Below are positions 16,921 through 25,649 of a DNA stretch of 64,000 nucleotides, piece by piece. The translations under genes were made by a program, and so were the position numbers. Each line of letters opens with the position of its first letter. Position 1 is the first letter of the stretch. The DNA comes from Acidobacteriaceae bacterium (lineage in GTDB: Bacteria > Acidobacteriota > Terriglobia > Terriglobales > Acidobacteriaceae), in the NCBI GenBank assembly GCA_003165075.1, contig PLSM01000167.1:122994-186993 (forward strand), given 5' to 3'. The notes beneath the pieces are model-generated. The model searched no databases, was not told the origin of the DNA, and saw only the letters and a list, made by a program, of their open reading frames with translations.

Positions 16921-17496
16921 TCACGCGCGGCCGGCGAATTCGCGGGTTTCGGTCGAGACTTTGACCTTCTCGCCTTCCTTAATGAAGAAGGGGACCTTGA
17001 TTTCGAGGCCTGTTTCCAGCTTGGCGGGCTTGGTGACGTCGCCACGGGCGGTGTCGCCGCGGACGCCGGGCTCGGTATAAGTCACGGCTAACTCGACCTG
17101 CAGAGGCAACTGGAGTCCGATGGGGTTGCCGTTGAATTTATCGATCTTGATGATTGCGCCTTCGAGGAGGAAGTCGAGAGCGTCGCCGAGTTTTTCGCTG
17201 GTCAGGGCGATGGTGTCGAAGCTCTCCTGGTCCATGAAGTAGGAGCCTTCGGCATCGGTGTAGAGGTAGGAGGCTTCGACGGTCTCGAGGTCGGGTTCCT
17301 TGAACTTGTCGCTGGCCTTGAAGGTTTTGTCGAAGACGGCGCGAGTAAGCAGGTTGCGCATTTTGAGGCGGACCAGGGTTTGTCCGCCGCGGGCAGTGGG
17401 AGTGGAGACTTCCACGTCGAGACAGTAGTAGGGAGCGTTCTCAAACTCGAAGTACATTTTGCGCTTGATGTCGATGGCATCGATCAGTGCGGGCAT
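16921..17496 (-). CDS. elongation factor P family protein with an Arg-containing EfpL-like loop
   Basis: EF-P rescues ribosomes stalled at polyproline. The 191 residues have the three-domain EF-P layout and the typical C-terminus (GDTARGDVTKPAKLETGLEIKV begins the OB domain, ending ETREFAGRA). The domain I loop that reaches the peptidyl-transferase centre reads STPTARGGQTLV with Arg36 at the tip, instead of PGKG. This resembles the SPSARG loop of YeiP/EfpL, while the rest resembles EF-P. No modifying enzyme gene is adjacent. Start is ATG 17496 after AAGGAAA. It is either the main EF-P of the organism or a second paralogue. Confidence 0.88.
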   Translation of the reverse strand: MPALIDAIDIKRKMYFEFENAPYYCLDVEVSTPTARGGQTLVRLKMRNLLTRAVFDKTFKASDKFKEPDLETVEASYLYTDAEGSYFMDQESFDTIALTSEKLGDALDFLLEGAIIKIDKFNGNPIGLQLPLQVELAVTYTEPGVRGDTARGDVTKPAKLETGLEIKVPFFIKEGEKVKVSTETREFAGRA

Positions 17497-17531
17497 GAAG
17501 TTTCCTTGACGGAGCTTCTCCCATTCTAAAC

Positions 17532-17605
17532 GTCAGTGGTCAGTGGTCAGGGGTCAGGGGACAGTGGTCAGTGGTCAGTGGTCAGTGGTCAGTGGTCAGT
17601 GGTCA
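17532..17605. repeat. 7-bp tandem repeat (GTCAGTG)n
   Basis: About ten head-to-tail copies of a 7-base unit (GTCAGTG), the first ones interrupted by GGG variants (GTCAGGG), lie just upstream of the EF-P family gene. The array is too short and too regular for CRISPR and has no spacers. Copy number in such arrays can change by slippage, so the length may vary between strains. Any effect on the gene's promoter is speculative. Confidence 0.85.
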
Positions 17606-18387
17606 GGGAATAGGGTGAACAGTCTTTTCGGTTTGGGATGTGAGCGGTATCACCCTGTCGAGGTACCCGACTCCCCCTATTCTGTAAATAAAATCTCTAT
17701 TTTCATGGGTTTACGGTAGGTCTTGCGCTGCAAAATCTTCATTTCATTGGATTTATCCGCAGAATCTTCTCAGGAAAGGAGTTATGGGATAGTTGGCTAG
17801 CAAAACCGCACCTAAAGGCCACAGAAACGGGCAAAGTGAAGAGAAAAGAATACGGCCTTGGGCGGGCGAGGCGTTGACTTCTACAACGGCGTGGGTTGAG
17901 TTGTTCCCCGTGTTTGCCTGCCTGATTTCAATTATGCGCGCGGGGAGAGAAATACTACGCAAGAGGGGGAATGACGCTGTTCGCATTGGGATGATGGGAT
18001 AAGGGCAGATGCGAGGCGGAACGGAGCTTGACAGATCGGTTGGGGTATCGCGAGCGGTGAGCGCATATGAGCTCTTCCATTGCGGACCTTGAACGAGCGC
18101 TTCGGCGATTATGCGCGAACTGAAAAGCGTTCCCTCCGACATGGGCGTTTCAGGGGAGTAATCGTGACATTTGTGCTGACCAGTTCAACCATTAGATCCG
18201 AGTAAAACAATCCTGTGGCCAAGGAGGATCGCCGGGGCGCCAGACGCCGGCCTTTTCAGGGCGTAAATAACGAATACTTGCAACTACTTGCACGACGTCG
18301 GGGGCAGCCGAAATAGGCGTAAGACGGGCCAATCACGGGTGAGGATAACTAGCCTCGAAGCCAAGCTGGGAAATCTGTGAAGTATGA
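17606..18387. other. intergenic region, no supported gene
   Basis: About 780 bp between the tandem repeat and the TonB receptor gene. A 129-codon frame on the minus strand (17753-18142) has no recognisable domain and a non-protein-like composition. A small hairpin (GGCG-CCAGA-CGCC) at about 18237-18249 is followed by GGCCTTTTC and could be a weak terminator. The base composition is less GC-rich than the neighbouring genes. The receptor promoter must lie in the last few hundred bases, but I cannot assign it. Confidence 0.5.
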
Positions 18388-18489
18388 ATGAAAAGCTTAA
18401 GATTAGAACAAACACACCTTGTCTCTATCGGAATGAAGGGAAGTTACGTGAAAGGCGAATCACTGCGCGGGTGGGAACAGATCGAATCC

Positions 18490-21400
18490 ATGATGAACAG
18501 CCGGAATATCTGGCGCCTGTTGCTGGTGTTCCTGCTCTACACATCAGCACCAGGCGCGCAGACCAGAACCTCATTCGTCTGGCAGGGAATGGTCCGCACC
18601 CCTGGAGGAGCTCCCATCTCCAAAGCCAAGGTCCGCCTTACTGGTGTCGGAGGCAATGCCGAGGCAGCGACGCGCGCCGATGGAATGTTCACACTGCCGG
18701 TTCTGCCCGCTGGAAAATATCGCCTCTCGGTGGAAGCAGGCGACCACCACGTCGTCTTCGCGCAGCCCATTGAATTGTTCTCGGCGACTCCTGCCGTGGC
18801 GCTCACGCTTTCCAGCCGCGGAGAATTGTCCGTGGGGGAACTTAAGCGCCTGGTCTCCACCGGAGGAGAGGAGTTGTCCAGCAAGGCGGTCAGCGAGCTA
18901 CCCCTCAACAAGCGCGACTTCAGTTCGCTACTTCTGTTGGCCGCAGGAACCATGACGGACGCCAACGGGGCCTCCAACTTTACCGCCCAGTTCGCTATCA
19001 ACGGACAGCGCGGCGTCGAAGCCGTCTTCGCCATGGATGGCGCAGACATTAGCGACCCGGAAATGGGAGGAGCCACCTTTTCCAATTTCAACGTCGACGC
19101 GGTAGAGAGCATCGACTCTAGTTCCGGCTGGATGCCTGCCGAAATCGGTCACGGAGCGGCGGGGTTTACCAACATTCACACCCGTTCGGGAGCCAGCGGA
19201 TTCCACGGCTCTTTCTTCGAGTTTGTGCGCAACTCGGCATTTGATGCGCGCAACTACTTCGACCATCCAACCGTGGCTTATCCCGGCCGTATTCCGCCAT
19301 TCCGCCGCAACGAATTTGGCTTTACCAATGGCGGACCGCTTTATCTTCCCCACATTTATGACGGTCGTAAGCGAACCTATTACTTCACGCAGTATCAGGG
19401 CTTTCGCCAGGTGCTCGGCACTACTCAGGTAATGCCAGTGCCTAGCGCGGTGGAGCGTTCCGGTATTGACACTCTCACCTTCCCCGATGGCTCCACTGAC
19501 ACTCTCACGGTGCCGGTGCCTGCTGAGATTGCGGCCATCCTTGCTCGCTACCCGATGCCGAACTACGAAGCCGGTTCCTACCACTCTCACACCTACGCCA
19601 CCGCTTCAAAAGTGGTCACCGATGCCGATCAATTCTCTCTGCGCTTGGATCACAAGATTTCAAGCAAGGACCAGTTCTTTGCCCGCTTCAATTTGGACAA
19701 TCTCACCGGTCCGACCACCAATCCTGACCAGACCGCCATCGATCGTTCCTTCGCCGTGGAGTTCTTCGATCGCCAGCGCAACGTTGTCGGCACCTGGACT
19801 CGCACCGTCTCACCGCGGCTCATGCTTGAGTCGTCCATCAGCATCATCCGCACCACGCCGGGCTTCCCCTCACCCAACCACACTGACCACGCGGTCAAGT
19901 TTGTCGACGGTCTTTTTGAAGCCTTCAATGGCGCGGGCGGAACAGTGTTGCAGTCTTTTGGCAATCTCTTTCAGGGCCGCGAGAATCTCTCCTTCACAAC
20001 GCGGGGTCATACCTTCAAGGCCGGTGCGGAGACTCGCTTCAATCGCGACTCCACATACTTCGGCATGAGCCCAAACGGCGAATACGATTTCGGCGGCGGC
20101 ACCGCCTATGCGACGGAGGCTATCGCCTCTCAGAGTGGGAAGCACGACATTCAGCCCGGCGATCCGCTGCCGGACACACTCACCAGCTTTCTTTCGGGCA
20201 GCCCTTTTGCCTACACCGTTTCTGTTGCTCCACCGTCCATCTCCAGCGGGGAACACATGGGGCCTGCGGCCACAAGCCGCAACAACTACAACTTCTACGC
20301 GCAGGACACATGGAAGATCACAAGCCGCTTCACACTCGATTACGGTCTGCGCTGGGAGCTTTACCAGCCCATCACAGAGCGCGCCCATCGCACCTCCAGC
20401 GTCGTCACCACCAATGGAGTTCAGCAGTACATCGTCAACCCACAACCCGGTTATCCTACTCGGAAAAATGCATGGGGACCGCGTATCAAGGCGGCGTGGC
20501 AGGTTGACAACAAGTTGTCTGCTCATGTCGGCGGCGCCATTACCGTGATCCCTCCTAATATCTGGGAGGACAATTTCCTTACTGGCGGCGCCCCGTTTTC
20601 GGTCACCCCGCGTCGGGATTCAACGCCGAGTGCGCCTATCCCTTACGGCTATCAGATCACTCCATCTGAACTTCCTAAGCCCTACACGCCGGCCGGCGTC
20701 GATATTCTCGCCGGGCCCACTCACTCCATCGCTCCCAACACAGTAATGGACGTAGACCGGTTTGAAAAGGATTTGGCCACACTTACCTCAAGCAACATCG
20801 TCACTCCGCTCATTCTTGGCGGCATTGCGCGCAATTTTGGCAATGCGACACTCTACACCTGGACCGCAGGTGTTGAGCAGAAAATCGGCAATCTGACCGC
20901 CGACGCAAATTATGTGGGCACCGGCACACAAAAACTGGCGCGCATGAGCTTTCCCAACGGCTATCCCGGCGCTGATCCTGCCTTTGCGTCTTTCACCACC
21001 TTCGACTCAACCGGCACCGTTACTGGCGGCTTCGGCGTGGAGAACGTCATCACAGCAACCGCGCACTCCAGCTATCACGCCTTGCAGACTTCGCTCTCTG
21101 GCACATTCGGGCACGGCGGCCCCGGAATCCAGGCCAGCTACACCTGGGGCAAGTCGAATGACGACACTAGCACTGTCCAAGGCGGCACCGGTTCGACCGG
21201 TGCGGTCAGTCTGGGATATCCCGAGAATCCCTTCGACACACATCCCGAAAAGGGCCCTTCTGCCTTCGACGCGACTCACGGATTTGGTCTCAGCGTCGCT
21301 CAGGACTTGCACCTTCAGAGCGCAGGTTTCTTGCACCCCCTCAGCAAACTGGTCACAGATGGCTGGGAGCTGCTCAGCATTTCAAGTATCAGCTCGGGGA

Positions 21401-21867
21401 CTCCGTTTACCGTCTTTAGCGGAATCCAGCAGACAGGTGTCGGCTCCAATGGAGTGGATCGGCCGGACCAGATCGCCATACCAAAGCTCTCTACGGCACG
21501 CAAGGACCGCCAAGACTACTTCGGCAAGGATACTGACAACGCAGGCGCCTTTTTCTTTATCCCCATTCATCTTGCGGGGGGCACTGGGCCCAACCAGGGA
21601 CGCTTCGGAAATATCGGGCGCAACACATTCCGCGGGCCCGCCTTTTACAACTTCGACTTCGCGCTCATCAAGGACACGCCCTTCGGCATTCGCAAAAGTG
21701 GAGCCGAGGTTATGGATCTGCAGTTCCGCTCCGAGTTCTTTAACCTCTTCAATATCGTCACCATGGGACTACCGGCCAACATTCTCACAGGTTCAGGCTT
21801 TGGAGAAATCAGCAAAACCGCCGGAAATTCGCGCCAGATTCAGTTCTCACTCAAGCTGATCTATTAG
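18490..21867 (+). CDS. TonB-dependent outer-membrane receptor, Oar-like, with carboxypeptidase-regulatory domain
   Basis: Imports a large substrate (often glycans or siderophores) across the outer membrane using TonB energy. The frame opens at 18388, but the signal peptide (NIWRLLLVFLLYTSAPGAQT) points to a start at ATG 18490 or 18493, giving about 1125 residues. After the signal comes a CarboxypepD_reg-like beta-sandwich (GGAPISKAKVRLTG, LPVLPAGKYRLSVEA), then a plug (LPLNKRDFSSLLLLAAG, SGASGFHGSFFEFVRNSAFDARNYFD) and a long beta-barrel ending QFSLKLIY. The layout matches the very large Oar-type receptors expanded in Acidobacteriota. No partner SusD-like gene is present, so the ligand is unknown. 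Confidence 0.92.
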   Translation: MMNSRNIWRLLLVFLLYTSAPGAQTRTSFVWQGMVRTPGGAPISKAKVRLTGVGGNAEAATRADGMFTLPVLPAGKYRLSVEAGDHHVVFAQPIELFSATPAVALTLSSRGELSVGELKRLVSTGGEELSSKAVSELPLNKRDFSSLLLLAAGTMTDANGASNFTAQFAINGQRGVEAVFAMDGADISDPEMGGATFSNFNVDAVESIDSSSGWMPAEIGHGAAGFTNIHTRSGASGFHGSFFEFVRNSAFDARNYFDHPTVAYPGRIPPFRRNEFGFTNGGPLYLPHIYDGRKRTYYFTQYQGFRQVLGTTQVMPVPSAVERSGIDTLTFPDGSTDTLTVPVPAEIAAILARYPMPNYEAGSYHSHTYATASKVVTDADQFSLRLDHKISSKDQFFARFNLDNLTGPTTNPDQTAIDRSFAVEFFDRQRNVVGTWTRTVSPRLMLESSISIIRTTPGFPSPNHTDHAVKFVDGLFEAFNGAGGTVLQSFGNLFQGRENLSFTTRGHTFKAGAETRFNRDSTYFGMSPNGEYDFGGGTAYATEAIASQSGKHDIQPGDPLPDTLTSFLSGSPFAYTVSVAPPSISSGEHMGPAATSRNNYNFYAQDTWKITSRFTLDYGLRWELYQPITERAHRTSSVVTTNGVQQYIVNPQPGYPTRKNAWGPRIKAAWQVDNKLSAHVGGAITVIPPNIWEDNFLTGGAPFSVTPRRDSTPSAPIPYGYQITPSELPKPYTPAGVDILAGPTHSIAPNTVMDVDRFEKDLATLTSSNIVTPLILGGIARNFGNATLYTWTAGVEQKIGNLTADANYVGTGTQKLARMSFPNGYPGADPAFASFTTFDSTGTVTGGFGVENVITATAHSSYHALQTSLSGTFGHGGPGIQASYTWGKSNDDTSTVQGGTGSTGAVSLGYPENPFDTHPEKGPSAFDATHGFGLSVAQDLHLQSAGFLHPLSKLVTDGWELLSISSISSGTPFTVFSGIQQTGVGSNGVDRPDQIAIPKLSTARKDRQDYFGKDTDNAGAFFFIPIHLAGGTGPNQGRFGNIGRNTFRGPAFYNFDFALIKDTPFGIRKSGAEVMDLQFRSEFFNLFNIVTMGLPANILTGSGFGEISKTAGNSRQIQFSLKLIY

Positions 21868-21941
21868 CGTTCTCAGGTGAATTCATAAACCATCTGCCCA
21901 TCCGAAAGTCGTCGCGATCTGACGAATCTGCAATCGCGTTT

Positions 21942-21963
21942 GTCCCGCTTCCCCGAGCGGGAC
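21942..21963 (+). terminator. hairpin after the TonB receptor gene
   Basis: A perfect 8-bp stem (GTCCCGCT with AGCGGGAC) around the loop TCCCCG, 75 bp after the receptor stop codon, followed by ATCTATTTGT without a clean T-run. It may act as a weak or factor-assisted terminator. The rest of 21868-22243 shows no gene on either strand. Confidence 0.5.
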
Positions 21964-22243
21964 ATCTATTTGTCGGTCGCACAGTTTTGATAGGACTCAA
22001 TCGCGGCAGGCGCTCTATTCAGCCCTCGGATGAATTGCGCTGCCGAAACAGCGGAACAAGGTCTTTGCCCGGCGGACAGGATTACTACTGGGAAGTCGGC
22101 CAGTGTTCAGGAAATGAACGGAATGGCGTCTCAACTTTTGTTAATAGGCCGAAGCGCGTTCACAGAAACCCAGTGTCTGGGAGCGCGCTTTGGCGCTTAT
22201 GCATCAGTTGAGAATGCACGCGGCAGATCGCCGGAGGGTGGCA

Positions 22244-24898
22244 TTACTCCGCGCGCAACGCCTGCATGGGGTCGACCTTGGAAGCGCGCGCGGCAGGCAG
22301 CCACACGGCGACGAGCGCAATCGCAGTGAGAATGAGTGGCGCGGATACGAAGACCGCAGGATCCCAAGGCTTGACGCCGAAGAGGAAGGCGGACAAGAGG
22401 CGAGTAAGGCCGAAGGACGCAACGATGCCTGCAACTACGCCGACTAAGGCGAGCCGCATGCCGTGCCAGACAACGAGCTTGCGTATCGCGTCGCGGTCCG
22501 CGCCGAGCGCCATGCGGATGCCCATCTCCTGGGTGCGTTGCGCGACGGAATAGGCCATGAGCCCATAGATGCCGATGGCGGCGAGCAGCAACGCCACCGC
22601 GCCGAAAATGGTAAGCAGCAGCATATTGAAGCTCTGCCGAGCCGTGGAGCGCCCCATCACCTCGTCCATGGTGCGGATGTGGCCCACCGGGAATCCCGCG
22701 CTGGCGATGCGCAACTGCTCGGTGACGGCGGGAACGAGACGGTGTGGGTCGCCGTGGGTTCGCACCAACCAGAAGAGCGGCTGGATATTGGCATAGGCTG
22801 CGTTATAGCCATCAATGACCTGGGGAATGGGAACGATGATCATGGGGTCGGCAGGCTTGCCGAGACCGCTGTCGTGGAAGTCGGCGACGATGCCGACGAT
22901 CGATTCAATCCCCCCTTCATCCCCGTCCTTGATCTGCTGCCCTATGGGGTCTTGGTTGGGCCAGTATTCCCTGGCGAGGGCCTCATTGATGAGAGCCACA
23001 TGGGGCGCGTCAGAGGTGTCGTTTTCAGTAAAGTCGCGTCCGCGCAGAACGGTGATCCTGAACAGGCTCAGGTAACCCGGCGTGATGCTCATCCACTGGC
23101 TTCCGCAGCAGTCTTTATCGACCGGACGCCCGATGATCTTGAAGGCCGCGCCATCTTCGACATCGATGGGCCGCCAAAAGCCGGCGGCCGCAAGTTCCAC
23201 TCCAGGGAGGGCATTGAGCCGGTTGCGGCCATCCCGCAAGAGCTGAGCCACGCCGGCTGTGTTCTGGTAGCGCTGGCCGTTGAGCGACATCTCCATGGTG
23301 AGAATATTGTGAGAATCGAAGCCGGGACCCACCTCGTGGAGGGCGATGAAGGTGCGAATGAGAAGCGCCGCGCAGATGAGCAGGACCAGGGCCAGCGAGA
23401 CTTCGCTGACGACCAGCAGCGAGCGGGCCTTCCCCTCGCGGAATCCAGTGCCAGAGCGGTTGCTGCTCTCTTTCAGCGTCGAGTTCAGATCGGTGTGCGA
23501 CGCGGTGAACGCCGGGAACAGGCCGAAGAGAATGCCGGTGAGCAGCGAGACGGCGAGGGTGAAGCCGAGCACGCGCCAATCCAAGCCGATGGCAGAGCCG
23601 TCCTCGCCGATGCGGGGCAGGCCTGCGGGACTGACGGCGAGCAGTGCTCGCACGCCTACAAAGCCGAGAGCCATGCCGAGAATGCCGCCGGCCAGGGAGA
23701 GCAACACACTTTCAGTGAGCAACTGGCGCACGATGCGCGCGCGGCCGGCTCCCAGTGCGGAGCGTATGGCGAACTCACGTTTGCGGCTGGTGGCGCGCAC
23801 CAGCAGCAGATTGGCGACATTGGCGCAGGAGATCAGCAGCACCAGTGCTACCGCGCCCAGCATCATCAGCAGCGAATTGCGCGCGTCGCCGATGATGCTG
23901 TCGCGCAATGGTCCAACCGTAAAATACGGTCGCCAATCCGTGTTCGGGAACTCACGGTGGTACTCCGGGCTTGCCGCGAGCAATTCTGCGTTGGCCTGCG
24001 CGACGGTGACGCCAGGCTGGAGCAGTCCGGTGGCCTCAAAGAAGATGTTCCCGTCGTTGCTGGCCGGGTCAAACTGAAACGGCAGCCAGAGGTCAGCCTG
24101 CGGGTCGGCGACGAAATTCGCTCCGATCACGCCGACGATGGTGTACGGCTCATTGCCCAGAGAGATTGATTTTCCCACAACGGACGGGTCGCCGCCGAAC
24201 CTGCGCTGCCACAGGCCGTAGCTCAGGACGACGACCTTGCCGCCGTGGGGCGAGTCCTCCTGCGGCGTGAAGGTCCGTCCCAGCACCACGGGCGCACCAT
24301 ACACGTGGAAGTAGCTCCCCGTAACGTGAATCCCATGGACTTGCTCCGGACGGCCGCCGGTAAGGTTAAAGCCGGGGCCGGCGTTGTCGTACGCTACGAC
24401 CTCTTTAAAGATGTTCGATTGCCGCTGGAAGAAGTGAAACTCCGGGATGCTGTGAAGGTTATTGGCAAGGCCGGACGTGTGCGCCAGAAAATCGACCATG
24501 CGATCGGCGTTGGGGTAGGTGAGCGGCTTGAGCAGAACCGTATCCACTACAGAGAAGATGGCGGTGTTGGCTCCGATGCCGAGGGCAAGCGCGGCTATGG
24601 CGGAAACGGTGAAGCCGGGATTTTGCCACAACTGGCGCAGGGCAAAGCGTACATCCTGCCAAAACAACTCCAATCGGGCGCCGGCGCGATGATCCCGCAC
24701 GGCTTGCTTTACTTGCTCCACGCCTCCGGACTCCACCAGAGCGGTGCGGCGAGCCTCGGTGGCGGGCATGCCCGCAGCGATTCGTTCATCGGTAACCAGA
24801 TCGACGTAGGCGCGCACTTCATCGTCGAGTTGCTTTTCAACCTGCTGCTTGAAGAAAAGATTGTGCAGGACACTCCTGATTCGAGACCAGGCCTTCAT
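22244..24898 (-). CDS. MacB/FtsX-like ABC permease, acidobacterial orphan permease type
   Basis: An 884-residue membrane protein with an N-terminal cytoplasmic segment (VLHNLFFKQQVEKQLDDEVRA..) and two copies of an FtsX/MacB half: a helix (FTVSAIAALALGIGANTAIFS), a large periplasmic MacB_PCD domain and three terminal helices, then a second set ending MQALRAE. This matches the acidobacterial duplicated orphan permease (ADOP) group, encoded without its own ATPase and usually beside a PadR regulator, as here. Such proteins may work with a distant ATPase or as mechanotransmission devices; the substrate is unknown. It begins 10 bp after the PadR gene, so the two are co-transcribed. Confidence 0.92.
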   Translation of the reverse strand: MKAWSRIRSVLHNLFFKQQVEKQLDDEVRAYVDLVTDERIAAGMPATEARRTALVESGGVEQVKQAVRDHRAGARLELFWQDVRFALRQLWQNPGFTVSAIAALALGIGANTAIFSVVDTVLLKPLTYPNADRMVDFLAHTSGLANNLHSIPEFHFFQRQSNIFKEVVAYDNAGPGFNLTGGRPEQVHGIHVTGSYFHVYGAPVVLGRTFTPQEDSPHGGKVVVLSYGLWQRRFGGDPSVVGKSISLGNEPYTIVGVIGANFVADPQADLWLPFQFDPASNDGNIFFEATGLLQPGVTVAQANAELLAASPEYHREFPNTDWRPYFTVGPLRDSIIGDARNSLLMMLGAVALVLLISCANVANLLLVRATSRKREFAIRSALGAGRARIVRQLLTESVLLSLAGGILGMALGFVGVRALLAVSPAGLPRIGEDGSAIGLDWRVLGFTLAVSLLTGILFGLFPAFTASHTDLNSTLKESSNRSGTGFREGKARSLLVVSEVSLALVLLICAALLIRTFIALHEVGPGFDSHNILTMEMSLNGQRYQNTAGVAQLLRDGRNRLNALPGVELAAAGFWRPIDVEDGAAFKIIGRPVDKDCCGSQWMSITPGYLSLFRITVLRGRDFTENDTSDAPHVALINEALAREYWPNQDPIGQQIKDGDEGGIESIVGIVADFHDSGLGKPADPMIIVPIPQVIDGYNAAYANIQPLFWLVRTHGDPHRLVPAVTEQLRIASAGFPVGHIRTMDEVMGRSTARQSFNMLLLTIFGAVALLLAAIGIYGLMAYSVAQRTQEMGIRMALGADRDAIRKLVVWHGMRLALVGVVAGIVASFGLTRLLSAFLFGVKPWDPAVFVSAPLILTAIALVAVWLPAARASKVDPMQALRAE

Positions 24899-24908
24899 TG
24901 CTTACACC

Positions 24909-25241
24909 TTACGTAGCCTTCAATGCATTGGTCATCGCGAGGGCTACCCTCGCCCATTGCTTCGTTTCCTCTTCAAGCCGGCCTTTTCCGGTTCTCGTGA
25001 GCCGGTAGAACTTTGCGCGACGGTTATTTTCAGACTCGCCCCAGTACGAACTCAGCCAGCCGGCTTCTTCCATGCGATGAAGAGCTGGAAACAGGGAGCC
25101 AGGCTTGACGAGAAATGTCCCTTTGGTGATTTGCTCAATGCGGCGCGAAATGCCCAAACCGTGCAGTTCTCCGGGGCCAAGAGCTTTCAGAACCAAGAGA
25201 TCGAGTGTGCCCTGTAGAAGATTGGTTTGTTTGGAGCGCAT
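24909..25241 (-). CDS. PadR-family transcriptional regulator
   Basis: A 110-residue winged-helix regulator. I prefer ATG 25241, preceded by an AGGACAG-type ribosome site, to the in-frame start at 25265. The PadR core is clear: LLQGTLDLLVLKAL, GLGISRRIEQITKG, PGSLFPALHRMEEAGWL (recognition helix and wing) and FYRLTRTGKGRL. It belongs to the acidobacterial PadR group that accompanies ADOP permeases and lies 10 bp upstream of one. It most likely represses this two-gene unit and releases on binding an unknown small molecule. Confidence 0.93.
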   Translation of the reverse strand: MRSKQTNLLQGTLDLLVLKALGPGELHGLGISRRIEQITKGTFLVKPGSLFPALHRMEEAGWLSSYWGESENNRRAKFYRLTRTGKGRLEEETKQWARVALAMTNALKAT

Positions 25242-25511
25242 TTGCTCTGTCCTATCGAATGGCAATATGAGTATTGACCTTCTTCATGCAGAATGTCAAT
25301 AGGAGAGGTGCCGACAAATGGCACACCCTTGGCCATGCCATGTACGGCGAGGTCAGATGTCTTCAAAGCCGATTCCTATTGTTCACCTCTGATCATCTAT
25401 TTAAGTTGCCGCCAACGGGCCAACGCGCTCATCCAGATCGCCGAGCTTTTTTTTAAGTTTTGGGTGGCGGGGACTGCGGGCATCGCACCGGCGGGATTAA
25501 GGCCGCGCTTT

Positions 25512-25552
25512 CCCACCCTTCTCGCAAAAGACGCGAGAAGTATGGGGCACCC
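25512..25552. repeat. intergenic palindrome, copy B of the dispersed family
   Basis: Stem CTTCTCGC (25518-25525) pairs with GCGAGAAG (25533-25540) around AAAAGAC. It is flanked on the left by CCCACC and on the right by TATGGGGCACCCA, the edge signature shared with the other copies. Confidence 0.75.
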
Positions 25553-25604
25553 ATTTCTGTGCTGAACTCAGTGAGAACGAAAGGAACATCGGGGTTGTTG
25601 CGCT

Positions 25605-25638
25605 CCCATGTCTGAGAATCCAGACAGGGGGCGCCCAC
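25605..25638. repeat. intergenic palindrome, copy D of the dispersed family
   Basis: Stem TGTCTG (25609-25614) pairs with CAGACA (25621-25626) around AGAATC. The flanks are CCCA on the left and GGGGGCGCCCA on the right. It lies just after the 3' end of glnD, 50 bp or so from copy B. Confidence 0.65.
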
Positions 25639-25649
25639 TTGAGCGGGGG

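Larger units (their letters stand above)
25266..25649. other. intergenic region between padR and glnD with two palindromes
   Basis: About 380 bp with no supported gene. It contains a TTTTTTT tract at about 25448-25454 and two hairpin repeats listed separately (25512-25552 and 25605-25638). The PadR promoter should be in the first 100 bases; it has an AT-rich stretch around 25265-25300, but no site is clear enough to name. Confidence 0.5.

Noticed and set aside
17532..17605. CRISPR array
   Set aside because: The units are 7 bases with no spacers; no cas gene is nearby.
17753..18142. A 129-codon minus-strand frame in the gap before the TonB receptor
   Set aside because: No family, poor ribosome site, and composition unlike neighbouring proteins; not called as a gene.
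22463..24169. A 568-codon frame on the plus strand opposite the ABC permease gene
   Set aside because: It is entirely antisense to a clear ADOP-type permease. Its translation lacks hydrophobic segments and domains and follows the high-GC codon shadow.
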